64,000 bases of DNA from Streptomyces sp. SAI-135 (GCF_029893805.1 NZ_JARXYP010000002.1:7502001-7566000); one strand, 5' to 3'; positions 24,064-32,824 are shown, counted from the stretch's first letter. Numbers and translations are program-made. Notes: generated from the sequence alone by a model not told the origin.

Positions 24064-24723
24064 ATGACAGACAAAGTTGGCGTCCTCGGCAAGAAGGCAC
24101 CACAGCGCACCGGCGTGGAACGCGTCGTGAATGCCCCGCTGCCCACCGTGTACGGGAAATTCCAGGCGGTCGGCTACCTCGATCACGACCGCGGTGACGA
24201 ACAAGTCGCCCTGGTCCACGGAGACATCGGTTCGGACGACGTCCTCGTGCGCCTGCATTCCGAGTGCCTGACCGGCGACGCGTTCGGCTCCCAGCACTGC
24301 GAGTGCGGTGACCAGCTGGACGCCGCGATGCGGGCCGTGGTCAAGGCGGGCAGCGGGATCGTCGTCTACCTGCGCGGCCACGAGGGCCGGGGCATAGGCT
24401 TGCTGGCCAAGCTGCGCGCGATGGCGCTCCAGGCGGAGGGCCTGGACACCGTCGAGGCGAACCTCGCGCTCGGCCTGCCGGTGGACTCCCGCGACTACGG
24501 TGTCGCCGCCGGGATCTTCCACGACCTGGGCGTGAACTCGGTCCGCCTGATGTCCAACAACCCGCGCAAGCGCGAGGCGCTCCAGCGGCACGGCATCCAG
24601 GTCACCGAGACGGTGCCGCTGCTCATCACGCCGTGCGAGAGCAACATCACCTATCTGCGCACCAAACGGGAGCGCATGGACCACCACCTGCCCCACCTGG
24701 ACGCGGTGGCCCACCTGTCCTGA
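24064..24723 (+). CDS. GTP cyclohydrolase II homologue with Met120 (FAPy-forming type)
   Basis: A 219-residue RibA-family enzyme. The zinc site is intact (HSECLTGDAFGSQHCECG: Cys68, Cys79, Cys81), as are the GTP-handling segments RGHEGRGIGL and LMSNNPRKREAL. The residue equivalent to E. coli Tyr105 in KIRAYALQ is Met120 here (KLRAMALQ). From memory, the S. coelicolor paralogue SCO6655 has the same Met120 and stops at the formamidopyrimidine FAPy rather than releasing formate; changing this single residue explains the switch. It is therefore probably not a riboflavin gene, which fits the absence of ribB/ribE/ribH. It is divergent from a creatininase-type hydrolase and 45 bases upstream of the OCD gene. 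Confidence 0.9.
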   Translation: MTDKVGVLGKKAPQRTGVERVVNAPLPTVYGKFQAVGYLDHDRGDEQVALVHGDIGSDDVLVRLHSECLTGDAFGSQHCECGDQLDAAMRAVVKAGSGIVVYLRGHEGRGIGLLAKLRAMALQAEGLDTVEANLALGLPVDSRDYGVAAGIFHDLGVNSVRLMSNNPRKREALQRHGIQVTETVPLLITPCESNITYLRTKRERMDHHLPHLDAVAHLS

Positions 24724-24768
24724 TCCCCGGACGGATTCCGGGAGGGCGGATCCGGACAGGAAGAGGGC

Positions 24769-25740
24769 ATGACCGACGACGTCCTCTTCCTCTCCGGAGA
24801 GCAGGTCACCCGCCTGCTCGACGCGGACACGGCCATCGCCTCGCAGCGCGCTGCCTTCACCGCGCTCGGCGCCGGGACGGCCGACCTGCCGGCGAAGATC
24901 ATGCATCCGAGCCGCTTCGACGACAGCGTGGTCTTCGCGTACGTCTCCCGGCTCTCCGCCGACTCCGGGGCCGTCGCGAAGTTCGGCAGCGTCAACCCGG
25001 GCAACGCGGCGGCCGGGCTGCCCACGATCCACGCCGTGGTCACCGTGCTCGACCCGGTGACCGGCCGCCTGGCCGCCGTGCTGGACGGCGCCGCGGTCAC
25101 CACCGCGCGGACGGCCGCCGCGAGCGCCGTCGCCGTCGACGCCCTGGCCACGCCCGACAGCACCGATCTGGCCGTCCTGGGCTCGGGCACCCAGGCCCTG
25201 GCCCATGTGCGGGCCATCGCCCGGGTGCGGGACCTGAAGTCCGTACGGCTGTGGAGCCCGACCCCGCACCACCGCGCCCGCGCCGCCGGGACGCTGGCGG
25301 ACCTGGGCCTGCCCGTCGAGGCGGCCGGCAGCGCCGAGGAGGCGGTGACCGGCGCCTCCCTGGTCGCGGCCTGCACGCTGAGCACGACCCCGGTGGTGCG
25401 CGGGGAGTGGCTCGCGCCCGGGTGCACAGTGGTGAGCGTGGGGTCCTTCGAACCGACCCGCCGGGAGGTGGACGCGGAGGTCCTGCGGCGGGCGGTGCTC
25501 TCCGGGGCCGTCGTCGTGGACGACCCGGCGACCGCGGCGGAGCACGCCGGACCGGTCGTGGACGCGCTCAGGACAGGACTGCTGACCGATCTCGTCGGCC
25601 TGGGCGACGTCCTGACCGGACGAGCCGCGGCCCGCACCGCCCCCGGCGGCATCGTCTACTACAACAGCGTCGGCCTCGGCATCCAGGACGCGGCGGCCGC
25701 CTGGGCCGTGGTGCGGGCCGCGCGGGAGGAGCGCGCATGA
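24769..25740 (+). CDS. Ornithine cyclodeaminase/mu-crystallin-family enzyme
   Basis: A 323-residue NAD(P)-binding protein of the OCD/mu-crystallin family, with the Rossmann loop VLGSGTQALAHVRAIA, the preceding substrate region GLPTIHAVVTVLD and DGAAVTTARTAAASAVA. Members include ornithine and lysine cyclodeaminases, ketimine reductases (piperideine-2-carboxylate to pipecolate) and SbnB-type dehydrogenases. In this operon, next to a DAO-type oxidase and two saccharopine-dehydrogenase relatives, lysine cyclodeaminase or ketimine reductase is plausible. The ribosome site is AGGAAGAGGG. Its stop overlaps the next ATG. Confidence 0.85.
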   Translation: MTDDVLFLSGEQVTRLLDADTAIASQRAAFTALGAGTADLPAKIMHPSRFDDSVVFAYVSRLSADSGAVAKFGSVNPGNAAAGLPTIHAVVTVLDPVTGRLAAVLDGAAVTTARTAAASAVAVDALATPDSTDLAVLGSGTQALAHVRAIARVRDLKSVRLWSPTPHHRARAAGTLADLGLPVEAAGSAEEAVTGASLVAACTLSTTPVVRGEWLAPGCTVVSVGSFEPTRREVDAEVLRRAVLSGAVVVDDPATAAEHAGPVVDALRTGLLTDLVGLGDVLTGRAAARTAPGGIVYYNSVGLGIQDAAAAWAVVRAAREERA

Positions 25741-26870
25741 GCGTGGTCGTCGTCGGCGGCGGTGTCATGGGCACCAGCATCACCCGGCACCTGGCGCGCG
25801 CGGGCGTACCGGACGTGGTGCTCGTCGAGCGGGACGAGCTGGCCTCCGGCTCCACCTCTAAGGCGGCGGGCGGGGTGCGGGCGCAGTTCTCCGACGAGCT
25901 CAACATCCGGCTCGGGGCGCGCAGCCTGGAGGCCTTCGGGCGGTTCGCCGCCGAGACCGGCCAGGACATCGGGCTGCACCGGGTCGGCTACCTCTTTCTG
26001 CTGTCGACGCCCGAGGAGGTCGCCTCCTTCGAGCAGGGCGTCCGGTTGCAGAACTCCCTGGGCGTCCCGAGCCGCATGATCGACCCGGCCGAGGCGCGCC
26101 GGCTCTCCCCGCTCATCACCACCGACGGCCTCCTCGCCGCCGCCTTCTCGCCCGACGACGGCCACTGCACCCCCGAATCCGTGGTGCACGGCTACGCGGC
26201 CGACGCCCGCCGCCACGGCGCGACGATCCTGCGCCGCACCGAGGTCACCGGCATCGAGCGACGCGGCGACGACATCACGGCCGTCGTGACGACCAGGGGA
26301 CGGATCGCCACCGACACCGTGATCTGCGCGGCCGGCGCCTGGTCGCGGGCCGTCGGCGCGATGGCCGGCGTGGACCTGCCGGTCGAACCGCTGCGCCGCC
26401 AGATCGCGGTCACCGAACCGGTCCCCGAACTGCCGCCCGACCTCCCCATGACCATCGACTTCACCACCAGCCTCTACTTCCACGGCGAGGGCCCCGGCCT
26501 CCTGCTCGGCATGTCCGACCCCGACGAGAGACCCGGCTTCGACACCGCCACCCACGACCGCTGGATCCCCCGTCTGGCCGAGGCCATGCGGCACCGCGCC
26601 CCCGCTCTCCTCGACCTGCGCCGCACCGGCGGCTGGGCCGGCCTGTACGAGATCACCCCGGACCACAACGCCCTGATCGGCGAGGCCACTTCGGTCTCCC
26701 GCTTCCTGTACGCGACGGGCTTCTCCGGCCACGGATTCCTCCAGGGACCGGCCGTCGGCGAGGTCGTCCGCGACCTGTACCTCGGCCGCGTACCCTTCGT
26801 GGACATCAGCCCGCTCAGCGCCGGCCGGTTCGCGGCCGACGCCCCGCGCCCGGAGGCCAACCGCGTATGA
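25737..26870 (+). CDS. FAD-dependent amino-acid oxidase (DAO family)
   Basis: A 377-residue flavoenzyme of the glycine/sarcosine/pipecolate oxidase group. The N-terminal dinucleotide fold is VVVGGGVMGTSITRHLARAG followed by VLVERDELASGSTSKAAGG, and the C-terminal motif is YATGFSGHGFLQGPAVGEVVRDL. FAD is probably bound, but no obvious covalent-attachment cysteine was identified. It would oxidise a secondary or cyclic amine such as pipecolate to an imine. It is coupled to both neighbours by ATGA overlaps. Confidence 0.86.
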   Translation: MSVVVVGGGVMGTSITRHLARAGVPDVVLVERDELASGSTSKAAGGVRAQFSDELNIRLGARSLEAFGRFAAETGQDIGLHRVGYLFLLSTPEEVASFEQGVRLQNSLGVPSRMIDPAEARRLSPLITTDGLLAAAFSPDDGHCTPESVVHGYAADARRHGATILRRTEVTGIERRGDDITAVVTTRGRIATDTVICAAGAWSRAVGAMAGVDLPVEPLRRQIAVTEPVPELPPDLPMTIDFTTSLYFHGEGPGLLLGMSDPDERPGFDTATHDRWIPRLAEAMRHRAPALLDLRRTGGWAGLYEITPDHNALIGEATSVSRFLYATGFSGHGFLQGPAVGEVVRDLYLGRVPFVDISPLSAGRFAADAPRPEANRV

Positions 26871-27931
26871 CCGAGCTCCATCTGTGGCTGCGCCACGAGG
26901 TCCGCTCCACCGAGCGGCGCACACCCGTCGTGCCGTCCGACGCCCGCAGGCTCGTCGACAGCGGTGTGACGGTGACCGTCGAGGAATCCCCGCAGCGGAT
27001 CTTCCCGGTCGAGCAGTACGAGGCGGTCGGCTGCGGTGTCGCCCCCGCGGGTTCGTGGGCCTCCCGGGCGCCCGGCGACGCCGTGGTCGTCGGCCTGAAG
27101 GAACTCCCCGACCAACCGGCCGCCCTGACCCACCGGCACGTGTTCTTCGGGCACGCCTACAAGGAGCAGCCGGGCGCCCGCGACCTGCTGCGCCGGTTCG
27201 CCGCCGGGGGAGGGGCCCTCCTCGACCTGGAGTACCTGGTCGACGACCACGGCCGCAGGCTGGTCGCCTTCGGGTACTGGGCCGGTTACCTGGGCGCGGC
27301 CCTGGCCGTCCTCCAGCACCGGGGCAGGTTGTCCGCGCCCCTCACGCCCACCTCGCAGGAGGAACTGGAGCAGGCGCTGCGGCCCGTCGCCGGGGACGAG
27401 GAGTTCACGGCGCTGGTGATCGGGGCGCTGGGCCGCAGCGGGCGGGGTGCCCGCGTCGCGCTGCGGGCCGCCGGGATCGAGCCGACCTGCTGGGACCTGG
27501 AGGAGACCCGGGACCTGGACCGCGCGGCCCTGCTCGCCCACGACGTGCTGGTGAACTGCGTCCTCGCCACCAGCCCGATCCCGCCCTTCGTCCGCGAGGC
27601 GGACCTGGACGACCCGGCCCGCCGGCTGCGCACCCTCTCCGACGTCACCTGCGACGTCGGCTCGCCCCTGAACGTCCTGCCGGTCTACGACCGCACCACC
27701 GAGTGGGCCGAGCCCGTCCGCCGGCTGCACAAGGAACCCCCGCTCGACCTGATCGCCATCGACAACCTGCCGTCCCTGCTCCCCGAGGAGTCGAGCGTCG
27801 GGTTCTCGGGCTCCCTGCTGCCCCTGCTGCTGGAGTTCGGGGCCGGTGGCGCGTGGGGGCGCGCTCTGGACCGGTTCCACCTGGCGTGCCGCGAACTCGG
27901 CGTCGACGAAGGGGAGTTCCGCCGTGACTGA
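26867..27931 (+). CDS. Saccharopine dehydrogenase (lysine-forming, Lys1-like)
   Basis: A 354-residue protein resembling the NAD-dependent, L-lysine-forming saccharopine dehydrogenase (fungal Lys1), in the alanine-dehydrogenase-like superfamily. It opens with WLRHEVRSTERRTPVVPSDARRLVDSG, typical of the family, then has KELPD and HVFFGHAYKEQPG, and SDVTCDVGSPLNVLPVYDRTT late in the protein. It would reversibly split saccharopine into lysine and 2-oxoglutarate, or handle an analogous opine. It is overlapped by the oxidase stop and by the next gene's GTG. Confidence 0.86.
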   Translation: MTELHLWLRHEVRSTERRTPVVPSDARRLVDSGVTVTVEESPQRIFPVEQYEAVGCGVAPAGSWASRAPGDAVVVGLKELPDQPAALTHRHVFFGHAYKEQPGARDLLRRFAAGGGALLDLEYLVDDHGRRLVAFGYWAGYLGAALAVLQHRGRLSAPLTPTSQEELEQALRPVAGDEEFTALVIGALGRSGRGARVALRAAGIEPTCWDLEETRDLDRAALLAHDVLVNCVLATSPIPPFVREADLDDPARRLRTLSDVTCDVGSPLNVLPVYDRTTEWAEPVRRLHKEPPLDLIAIDNLPSLLPEESSVGFSGSLLPLLLEFGAGGAWGRALDRFHLACRELGVDEGEFRRD

Positions 27932-29078
27932 CCTGGTACCCGCGACCGGCACCGTCCACTGGGTCGGTGCCGGGCTCTCCACCGGCAGCGGCCTGGCCGC
28001 GCTGTGCGACACGGCCGGCCGCGTGCTGCTGTGGCACCGCACCGAGGAGCGGGCCGAGGAGGCCCTCGAAGGGCTGGGGCTGGGGGGACGGGCCGTGCCC
28101 CGCGCCTGGACACTGCCGGCGCTCGCGGCCGAACTGGCGCCCGGTGACGTCGTGGTGTCGATGCTGCCCGCGCCCGAGCACGCCGGGATCCTCGCCGTCT
28201 GCGTCCGCGAGCAGGCCCACTTCGCCTGCTCCAGCTATGTGTCCGACGCCGTCCTCGAACACGTGCCGGCGGCCCTGAAGGCGGGGCTCGTCGTCCTCAC
28301 CGAGGCCGGCCTCGACCCGGGCGTCGACCACCTCTTCGCGTACAGCCTCGTCGCCCGGGCCCGCGCGGCGATCGGCGACCAGAGACCGGCGTCGTACGGC
28401 CTGACCTCCTACTGCGGCGGTGTGCCCGCCGTCCCGAACGACTTCAGGTACCGCTTCAGCTGGGCCCCGGCCGGAGTCCTGAACGCCCTGCGCTCGCCCG
28501 CCCGTTACATCGACCGCGGCACCCCGGTCACCGCCGAGCGTCCCTGGGAGGCGACCCGGCGCCATGTCGTGGACGGCGAGACCTTCGAGGTCTACCCCAA
28601 CCGCGACAGCGTCCCCTTCGTCGAGCAGTACGGGCTGCCGGCCGCCTGGACCCCGCGGACCTTCGTGCGCGGGACCCTGCGTCTGGACGGCTGGCTGCGG
28701 GCCTGGGAGCCGGTCTTCGAGGAGCTGCGGACCGGCGACGACACCCGGATCACCGCCCTCGCCCAGGAGCTGGCGGCCAGGTACCCCACGACGGACGCCG
28801 ACCGTGACCGAGTCGTCCTCGCCGTCTCCCTCGACGTGCGCGCCGAGGACGGCCGCACCTGGTCCGGCGGCTACCTCCTCGACCTGGTGGGCGACGAGGA
28901 GGACAGCGCCATGGCGCGCTGTGTCTCCCGCACCCTCGCGCTCGGCGTCGGCCACATCCTGGACGGCTCCCTGCCCGCGGGGCTGCACCGCGCCGCCGAG
29001 ACGGCGCCGCGCGCGGACCAGTGGCTGGGCGAACTCGCCCGCAGCGGCGTGCACTTCACCCTGCGGGTCGATCAGTAG
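27924..29078 (+). CDS. Saccharopine dehydrogenase-like reductase (Lys9-like)
   Basis: A 384-residue protein of the saccharopine dehydrogenase/glutamate-forming (Lys9) type. It has an N-terminal Rossmann loop HWVGAGLSTGSGLAAL and the family segments CSSYVSDAVLEHVPAALKAGLVVLTEAGLDPGVDHLFAY, then GLTSYCGGVPAVPNDFRYRFSWAPAGVL. It may act with the Lys1-like partner to interconvert lysine, saccharopine and aminoadipate semialdehyde. GTG 27924 overlaps the previous gene by 8 bases. It is the last gene of the coupled block. Convergent with the serine hydrolase at 29111 and only 32 bases away. Confidence 0.83.
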   Translation: MTDLVPATGTVHWVGAGLSTGSGLAALCDTAGRVLLWHRTEERAEEALEGLGLGGRAVPRAWTLPALAAELAPGDVVVSMLPAPEHAGILAVCVREQAHFACSSYVSDAVLEHVPAALKAGLVVLTEAGLDPGVDHLFAYSLVARARAAIGDQRPASYGLTSYCGGVPAVPNDFRYRFSWAPAGVLNALRSPARYIDRGTPVTAERPWEATRRHVVDGETFEVYPNRDSVPFVEQYGLPAAWTPRTFVRGTLRLDGWLRAWEPVFEELRTGDDTRITALAQELAARYPTTDADRDRVVLAVSLDVRAEDGRTWSGGYLLDLVGDEEDSAMARCVSRTLALGVGHILDGSLPAGLHRAAETAPRADQWLGELARSGVHFTLRVDQ

Positions 29079-29110
29079 GGGGCCTGGTCGCCGGGGCGGG
29101 GGGGCCGGAG

Positions 29111-30337
29111 CTAGCCCACGACCGCCTCGTGGACCAGCCGCTTGAGATCGGGGAAGAGCTTGAGCGTCTTGGGCCGCACCTGGGTGTAGAACTGCACGGT
29201 CAGATCGCGGCCCGGGTCGACCCAGAACGTCGTGGACGCCGCCCCGCTCCAGCCGAAGGTGCCGGGAGTCGAGGGTGCCAGGGTGCGGTCGGGGTCGATC
29301 ACCACGGAGACGCCGAGGCCGAAGCCGACGCCGTCGTTGCCGGGCTCGTCGTGGGCCGGTTTGGTGCCGAAGGAGCGCAGGTCGGCGCCGCCCGGCAGGT
29401 GGTTGGAGGTCATCAGGTCCACCGTCCTGGCCGACAGCAGACGGGTGCCGTCCAGTTCGCCGCGGCGGCGCAGCAGTTCGGCGAAGCGGTGGACGTCGTA
29501 CGCCGACGCCGCGAGGCCGCCGCTGCCGGACAGCAGACGGGGACGGCCCCGCAGCGGCAGCCCGGGGACCGGCTCGATGGTGCCGTCTTCCTTCTCGCCG
29601 TACAACTCCGCCAGGCGGTCCGCCTGTTCGTCCGTGACCCAGAAGCCGGCGTCGGTCATCCCGAGGGGGCCGAAGACGCGCTCGGCGAAGAAGACGTCGA
29701 GACTCTGGCCGGACGCGATCTCGATGACCCGGCCCAGGACGTTGGAGGCGACCGAGTAGTTCCACTCGGTGCCCGGCTCGAACTGGAGGGGCAGGCTCGC
29801 GTACACGTCGACCGTCTTGGCGAGGTCCGAGCCGGGCAGTACGGACGACTCCAGGCCGGCCTCGCGGTAGAGGGCGTCGACCGGGTGGGAGTGGTAGAAG
29901 GCGAAGGTGAGGCCCGAGGTGTGGGTCAGCAGATGCCGGATCCGGATCGGACCGTCTGCGGGGCGGGTGGTGAGGCTGTCGCCGGAGCCGTCCACGTACA
30001 CCCGGGGCCGCGCGAACGCAGGCAGGTACTCGGCGACCGGGTCGTCCAGCGACAGCCGGCCCTCCTCCACCAGGATCAGGGCGGCCACCGCGGTGACGGG
30101 CTTGGTCATGGAGTAGATCCGCCACAGGGTGTCGGCCTCGACCGGCAGGCCGGCCGCGAGGTCGCGCAGGCCGTGCGCGGTGAGGTGGGCGACGCGGCCG
30201 CCGCGGGCGACGGACACCAGGAAGCCGGGTATCCGGCCCTCGTCGACGTAGTGGGCGAAGTGCCGGTCCAGGCGGTCGAGCGCCTTCTCGTCCAGTCCCA
30301 CCTCACCGGGATCGACCTCTTGCCGAAGCTGTGCCAT
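29111..30337 (-). CDS. Serine hydrolase of the beta-lactamase class C family
   Basis: A 408-residue esterase/D-alanyl-D-alanine carboxypeptidase-like protein. The nucleophile motif SMTK is at 76-79, followed by PVTAVAALILVEEGRLSLDDPV. The family tyrosine lies in NYSVASNVLG, and HLLTHTSGLTF and GWSGAASTTFWVDP are recognisable. There is no signal peptide. The ATG at 30337 is chosen because GGAGGAG precedes it at 5 bases; an upstream in-frame ATG at 30355 would overlap that ribosome site. The substrate is unknown. Confidence 0.87.
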   Translation of the reverse strand: MAQLRQEVDPGEVGLDEKALDRLDRHFAHYVDEGRIPGFLVSVARGGRVAHLTAHGLRDLAAGLPVEADTLWRIYSMTKPVTAVAALILVEEGRLSLDDPVAEYLPAFARPRVYVDGSGDSLTTRPADGPIRIRHLLTHTSGLTFAFYHSHPVDALYREAGLESSVLPGSDLAKTVDVYASLPLQFEPGTEWNYSVASNVLGRVIEIASGQSLDVFFAERVFGPLGMTDAGFWVTDEQADRLAELYGEKEDGTIEPVPGLPLRGRPRLLSGSGGLAASAYDVHRFAELLRRRGELDGTRLLSARTVDLMTSNHLPGGADLRSFGTKPAHDEPGNDGVGFGLGVSVVIDPDRTLAPSTPGTFGWSGAASTTFWVDPGRDLTVQFYTQVRPKTLKLFPDLKRLVHEAVVG

Positions 30338-30495
30338 CGCTCTCCTCCGTCGCAACCGTCGAGGTGCGGACCGACATACCCGGCCCGGACCACCTCAGAC
30401 ATCATCGTCGCTCAGAAAACCGCGACGAGCTGCGGGTCTGCCGGGAATCGACGGTCGCGGGAATGCCGGGCACGGGCGGGCCGGTTGATCGAGTC

Positions 30496-30945
30496 ATGAC
30501 CGAGGACGCGACACAGGACGCCCTGCTCCGGCTGCTCTCCGAGAGCCACGGCGGGGTGTTGATCACCCTCAAGCGCGACGGCCGCCCCCAGCTGTCGAAC
30601 GTCACCCACGCCTACTACGCTGACGAGCGGACCATCCGGGTCTCCCTCACGGACGACCGCGCCAAGACCCGTAACCTGCGCCGGGATCCCCGTGCCTCGT
30701 ACCACGTGACGACGTCGGACCGGTGGGCGTACACGGTCGCCGAGGGGACGGCCGACCTCACCCCCGTCGCCGAGGACCCGCACGACGAGACGGTCGAGGA
30801 ACTCGTCCGCCTGTACCGCGACGTCCAGGGCGAGCACCCCGACTGGGACGACTACCGGGCGGCGATGGTCCGCGACCGCCGGCTGGTGCTCCGCCTGCGC
30901 GTGGAACGGGCCTACGGAATCCCCACCAAGCTGAACGCCGACTGA
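30496..30945 (+). CDS. PPOX-class F420- or FMN-dependent oxidoreductase
   Basis: A 149-residue split-barrel flavin/deazaflavin-binding protein. It has the typical opening LLSESHGGVLITLKRDGRPQLSNV, the central RAKTRNLRRDPRASYHV and the barrel-closing WAYTVAEGTADL. Rv1155-like actinomycete relatives use F420. It reads divergently from the serine hydrolase across 158 bases. The substrate is unknown. Confidence 0.82.
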   Translation: MTEDATQDALLRLLSESHGGVLITLKRDGRPQLSNVTHAYYADERTIRVSLTDDRAKTRNLRRDPRASYHVTTSDRWAYTVAEGTADLTPVAEDPHDETVEELVRLYRDVQGEHPDWDDYRAAMVRDRRLVLRLRVERAYGIPTKLNAD

Positions 30946-31057
30946 CCCCCCGGCGGGGTCGGCGGGGTCCTACGACCCTGGGCGCAGGGCGGATGGCCGA
31001 TGCGGCGGCGGGGAGTGGCTCTCTACGGTGGCCGGTACCACGAGGGAAGAGGTCTTC

Positions 31058-31468
31058 ATGCCCGTCAACGGCCGCAGTCACCTGCGCATCGCCCGTCCCT
31101 CCCGGGACCTGGCCGCCGCCCAGCGGTTCTGGGCCGAGGGGCTCGGGCTGGGGGTCGTGTGGCGTGCGGAGGGCGGATCCGAGCCGGGTGAGCACGACCT
31201 GCTGATGCTCGGGTGGCCGGACGCCGACTGGCACCTGGAGCTGGTCCACGAGCGGGGCCGGCCCGTCGAGCCCCGGCCCACCGAGGAGGACCTCCTGGTG
31301 GTCTACGTCGACGGGCCGGTGCCGGACGACCTGGTCGCCCGGCTGGAGGCGCACGGCGGGAAGCGGGTGCTCTCGCCGAACCCGTACTGGAACGAGTGGG
31401 GCGTCACCGTGCAGGACCCGGACGGGTACCGGCTGGTGCTCTGCACGAGGAGCTGGTCCAACCGGTAG
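31058..31468 (+). CDS. VOC-superfamily protein (glyoxalase/dioxygenase fold)
   Basis: A 136-residue protein with two beta-alpha-beta-beta-beta modules. The metal-ligand-like positions are in SHLRIARPSRDLAAAQRFW at the start, WHLELVH in the middle and TVQDPDGYRLVL at the end. ATG 31058 follows GGAAGAGG. It may be an antibiotic-resistance or small-molecule-modifying protein; no more can be said. Confidence 0.8.
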   Translation: MPVNGRSHLRIARPSRDLAAAQRFWAEGLGLGVVWRAEGGSEPGEHDLLMLGWPDADWHLELVHERGRPVEPRPTEEDLLVVYVDGPVPDDLVARLEAHGGKRVLSPNPYWNEWGVTVQDPDGYRLVLCTRSWSNR

Positions 31469-31483
31469 CCGCGACGGGCGGGG

Positions 31484-32824
31484 TCAGGCCGTCACCTTCT
31501 GCGGGTGCGGCACCTCCCGGGGCGTACGGGAGCCGAGGTCCTCCGTGGGCACCTTGTGGGTCTCGCGGGCCGTCACGGCGGCGATCACCGGCGGGACGCA
31601 CAGGGCCGCCGTGAACAGGGCCACCGACGACCAGTCCGTCCCGTCGGGTCCCGCGATCCGTGCCGCGAAGGTGACCGCGAAACCGGCCACGGCGAAACCG
31701 ATCTGGGTACCGATCGCCATGCCCGACAGCCGGACGCGGGTGGAGAACATCTCGCCGTAGAAGGACGGCCAGACACCGTTCGCGGCGCTGTACACGATGC
31801 CGAAGGCGACGATGCCGAGCAGCAGCGTCAGCGGGTAGTTGCCCGTGGAGATCGCCCACAGGTACAGGAACATCGTCACCGCGCTGCCCACCGCCCCGAC
31901 CAGGAAGACCGGCCGCCGGCCGATGCGGTCCGACAGCGTGGCCCACAGGGGGATCGCCGCGAGCGCGACGAGGTTGGCCAGTGCGCCCACCCACAGCATC
32001 GAGGAACGGCTCATCCCGACCGCGTCGCTCGTCGCGTACGCCAGCGCCCACACCGTGAAGATCGTGGAGACGGAGGCGATCAGCGCGCCCCCGATCACCC
32101 GCAGCACGTCCGCCCAGTGCTCCCGCAGCAGCACCGCCAGCGGCAGCTTCACGACCTCGCCGGAGGCGGCCTGCTGCTCGAACGCCGGTGTCTCGTCCAG
32201 CTTGCGGCGGATCACGAAGCCGGCCACCGCGACCGCCACGCTCAGCCAGAACGGCACCCGCCAGCCCCAGGACAGCAACTGGTCCTCGGGCAGCGCGGCG
32301 ACCGGCAGGAAGACCAGGGTGGCGAGCAGTTGGCCGCCCTGCGTGCCGCTGAGCGTGAAGCTCGTGAAGAAGCCCCGCCGGTGCCCCGGCGCGTGCTCCA
32401 GGCTCATGGAGTTGGCGCTGGCCTGCTCGCCGGCCGCCGAGATGCCCTGCAGGACCCGGCACAGCACCAGCAGGACCGGGGCGAGGGTGCCGACCTGGTG
32501 GCGGGTGGGCAGACAGCCGATGAGGAAGGTCGACAGGCCCATCAGGATCAGCGTGAAGACCATGATCTTCTTACGGCCGACCCGGTCGCCGACATGGCCG
32601 AGGAAGAGCGCGCCGACCGGCCGGGCCGCGTAGGCGACCCCGAACGTGGCCAGCGACAGCAGGGTCGCGGTGGCCGGGTCGGACTCGTCGAAGAACACCT
32701 TCGGGAAGATCAGGGCTGCGGCACTGCCGTAGATGAAGAAGTCGTAGTACTCCAGGGCGCTGCCGATCCAGGCGGCGGTGGCGGCCTTTTTCGGTTGCCC
32801 GACGGCTTTGGCGGGGACGGACAA
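31484..32824 (-). CDS. MHS-family MFS transporter (shikimate/quinate-type)
   Basis: A 446-residue 12-helix proton symporter of the metabolite:H+ symporter family. It opens AAWIGSALEYYDFFIYGSAA, characteristic of ShiA/ProP/KgtP relatives, and has the loop 2-3 motif GHVGDRVGRKKIMVF and a helix-5 region QGISAAGEQASANSM. The start is TTG at 32824, with GAAGGAG 6 bases upstream. The adjacent TetR and quinate/shikimate dehydrogenase genes point to quinate or shikimate uptake. A 9-bp inverted repeat at 32854-32881 lies just upstream. Confidence 0.85.
   Translation of the reverse strand: MSVPAKAVGQPKKAATAAWIGSALEYYDFFIYGSAAALIFPKVFFDESDPATATLLSLATFGVAYAARPVGALFLGHVGDRVGRKKIMVFTLILMGLSTFLIGCLPTRHQVGTLAPVLLVLCRVLQGISAAGEQASANSMSLEHAPGHRRGFFTSFTLSGTQGGQLLATLVFLPVAALPEDQLLSWGWRVPFWLSVAVAVAGFVIRRKLDETPAFEQQAASGEVVKLPLAVLLREHWADVLRVIGGALIASVSTIFTVWALAYATSDAVGMSRSSMLWVGALANLVALAAIPLWATLSDRIGRRPVFLVGAVGSAVTMFLYLWAISTGNYPLTLLLGIVAFGIVYSAANGVWPSFYGEMFSTRVRLSGMAIGTQIGFAVAGFAVTFAARIAGPDGTDWSSVALFTAALCVPPVIAAVTARETHKVPTEDLGSRTPREVPHPQKVTA

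Noticed and set aside
24064..24723. Housekeeping ribA for riboflavin synthesis
   Set aside because: Met120 in place of the conserved Tyr, absence of rib neighbours and the divergent creatininase-type gene all argue against it, though activity must be tested.
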